NCBI GenBank assembly: GCA_902826095.1
Contig: CADEDN010000001.1
Coordinates: 62,001-126,000, forward strand
Direction: 5' to 3'
Length of the DNA: 64,000 nt
From: an uncultured Alphaproteobacteria bacterium
Lineage (GTDB): Bacteria > Pseudomonadota > Alphaproteobacteria > Caulobacterales > Parvularculaceae
The first letter of the stretch is position 1, and each line of letters starts with the position of its first letter. Shown here one piece after another: positions 62,425-64,000 of this stretch. The position numbers and the translations under genes are program-made. The notes beneath the pieces are model-generated. The model was not told the origin of the DNA. It saw only the letters and a program-made list of their open reading frames with translations, and did not search any database.

Positions 62425-64000
62425 CTATTCGCGCAAATAGACCTTCTTGCCGGCGAACCATGTTTCAAGCGCCAGCGTTTCGCTGATTTTCGCGGCGGCG
62501 CCCTTGTCGGCAAGCTCGAAAATATCCTGATCGACAATGACGAAGTCCGCCTTCTTGCCGCGCTCCAGCGAACCGGCGATGTCGTTCTGTTTGAGCGCGA
62601 TCGCCGCGTTGATCGTATAGGCGTCGACCGCGTCGAAGATCGTCAGGGCCTCGCCGGCGTTGAGCGCGCCCGCCTCGAAAATGTCGCGCGCGACCGCGCC
62701 TTCGATATTGACGAAAGGGCGGGGATCGCGCGTGTCGACCGGCGCGTCGGAGCCGGCGATAATGACGCCGCCGGCCTTCCGGATTGATTCCGCCGGATAG
62801 ACGTTTTTCATGTAATAGGAGTTCGGATCATAGACGCCGCCGGGCCCGTCGACCCGGTCGATGAAGGGGATGACGGAGAGGTCGTACTCAGGATCGACCG
62901 TCGCCCAGGCGAAAGTCAGCGACGCGTAAACGCCGAGTTCCCTGAAGCGCGCAATATCTTCCGGCCGCACCAGTTGGAGATGCGTCATGATATGCCGGGT
63001 CTTTGATCCATGATCCTTCCGCGCGTTTTCAACCGCGTCGAGCGCTGTCTTGACGGCGCGGTCGCCGATCGCGTGGATGTTGAACGTGAAGCCAGCCTTG
63101 TCGGCCCGGTTGATATAGGTCCGGATTGTCTCTTCTGAATGTTGCAGGACGCCGGCGCTTCTCGCGCATTGCATGGGATGAAATCCGAACTGTTTGACGA
63201 ATGCGTCCGGCGCGGCGGGAAGGCCGCGCTCCGCGGCTGCGTGCGCGTCGGCGCAGGCCTTGCTGTCGAGATCGACATAGCCGGCGACGCGCGGAGCGTC
63301 CCCGCTCGTATCGAAAATCGGCTGAAGATAGTCGCGAGACAGCGCCGCGTTCGGCAATGTCGGCGGCACGCTCAAGGGATCGCCCTCCATCACGCCGTCG
63401 GCAAAAAGCTTCAGGTAGGTCGCTTTTACGAGACCGGTCGGGGCGTATTTGTCGCGGATGCGGGCCGCCTCGGCGAGCATCCGATCAAAATCGACTGCGC
63501 CGTCGGCGGATTTGTACTCGGCCGGGTCAAGAAAAAGCGCGAGCGTGGCGCGCGCATGAAACTCGCCCTTCGCAAGCAGGGCGTCGTAGATCGGTTGCGT
63601 ATTGGCGCGGGCGGCGGCGTCGAGAAACGACGTTATCCCGCGCGACAGCGTCACTTCCATCAACCGCTCGGGATGGGCGAGCCGCTTTTCGTGCTCGGCC
63701 TCCTCAATGCCGGCGGTGTCGAGGCGACTGTAGATGTAAGACTCCGTCAGCTTGCCGTTAGGCTCACCGGCAGCGTCGACGCCGACATATTGCGCAAGGT
63801 CGGCGAAGTCGGTCTTCAGCGTTCGGGCGGAAAGTCCGACGGTTTTGCCAGCCGCGTTCCGCGCTGTCGCGAGCGCAAGCGAGTTGACCGCGAAATGGTG
63901 GCCGTCCGTTCCTTCGAGGAGGACCGGGTTATTCGGCGCGGCTGCGTCAAGCGCGGCGCGGATCGTCTTGAATTGGGGGCCGGGCTGGTTGCCCCGCTCA
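62425..64000 (-). CDS. YtcJ-like metal-dependent amidohydrolase (5' end cut by window)
   Basis: The frame is open to the right edge at 64000, so the N-terminus with the first metal His pair is missing. Family landmarks: GTDGHHFAVNSLAL, GFHPMQCARSAGVLQHSEETIRTYINRADKAGFTFNIHAIGDRAVKTALDAVENARK, THLQLVRPEDIARFRELGVYASLTFAWATVDPEYD, GGVIIAGSDAPVDTRDPRPFVNIEGAV and GKKADFVIVDQDIFEL. These place it in the amidohydrolase_3 (PF07969) group of YtcJ-like enzymes, which act on formamides, carbamates or related N-acyl compounds. The 3' end converges with the reductase gene 12 bp away. Confidence 0.9.
   Translation of the reverse strand, partial: ERGNQPGPQFKTIRAALDAAAPNNPVLLEGTDGHHFAVNSLALATARNAAGKTVGLSARTLKTDFADLAQYVGVDAAGEPNGKLTESYIYSRLDTAGIEEAEHEKRLAHPERLMEVTLSRGITSFLDAAARANTQPIYDALLAKGEFHARATLALFLDPAEYKSADGAVDFDRMLAEAARIRDKYAPTGLVKATYLKLFADGVMEGDPLSVPPTLPNAALSRDYLQPIFDTSGDAPRVAGYVDLDSKACADAHAAAERGLPAAPDAFVKQFGFHPMQCARSAGVLQHSEETIRTYINRADKAGFTFNIHAIGDRAVKTALDAVENARKDHGSKTRHIMTHLQLVRPEDIARFRELGVYASLTFAWATVDPEYDLSVIPFIDRVDGPGGVYDPNSYYMKNVYPAESIRKAGGVIIAGSDAPVDTRDPRPFVNIEGAVARDIFEAGALNAGEALTIFDAVDAYTINAAIALKQNDIAGSLERGKKADFVIVDQDIFELADKGAAAKISETLALETWFAGKKVYLRE

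Noticed and set aside
1-64000. tRNA, rRNA, CRISPR arrays, prophage or intact insertion sequences
   Set aside because: I looked through the intergenic regions for tRNA-like ends, regular repeats with spacers, and transposase motifs, and found none; a covariance-model scan would be decisive.

Overview
The window is GC-rich DNA (about 65% in the core genes sampled) from a bacterium that is almost certainly an alphaproteobacterium. This rests on the sucC/sucD-sucA-sucB-lpd TCA cluster, the mutS-glnD-murJ-trpS run, a CtrA-type site (TTAA-N7-TTAA) with a GANTC site inside it, and a B12-riboswitch btu operon. A Caulobacterales/Parvularculales-like lineage is my best guess; nothing here fixes the genus. 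I saw no rRNA, tRNA, CRISPR array or intact transposase.

Layout. 1-7.6 kb: a cut TraB/GumN lipoprotein gene coupled to a phosphohexomutase, then an accessory stretch with a protein-glutaminase-like enzyme, a flavin-binding PNPOx-type protein, a lipoprotein metzincin with a small exported partner, and the relic tail of a second PNPOx gene. 7.6-18.7 kb: class I ribonucleotide reductase with an NrdR box, a membrane protein, an exported amidohydrolase, an M28 membrane peptidase, a thioesterase-VOC pair, ompW and an exported peroxiredoxin. 18.8-32.5 kb: the TCA cluster, in which sucC is cut off from sucD by a 3 kb insert (low-GC orphan gene, RHH/ParE toxin-antitoxin pair, thioesterase, palindromic repeat, cupin) and sucB is cut off from lpd by an opposing TPR-sulfotransferase gene. 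32.7-41.4 kb: POT peptide transporter, vitamin B12 uptake operon btuB-F-C-D under a cobalamin riboswitch, ompA-like porin, TetR regulator. 41.5-53.8 kb: bifunctional penicillin-binding protein, YgjP-type metalloprotease, mutS, glnD, murJ, trpS, and an exported protein of 34-residue repeats. 54-62 kb: polyamine import and gamma-glutamylation catabolism with a divergent GntR regulator. The window ends with a flavodoxin-fold reductase and a cut amidohydrolase.

Cross-cutting signals. Three unlinked promoters (PNPOx, ompW, flavodoxin-fold reductase) carry an FNR-type palindrome with a -10 hexamer beginning 28.5-29.5 nt after its centre, which is class II activator geometry. Two accessory genes (glutaminase-like and metzincin) share a near-identical CRP-like box. 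GlnD keeps its nucleotidyltransferase and ACT domains but has lost the recognisable residues of its HD hydrolase. The toxin-antitoxin promoter has a perfect palindrome over its -10 and is positioned for a leaderless transcript.
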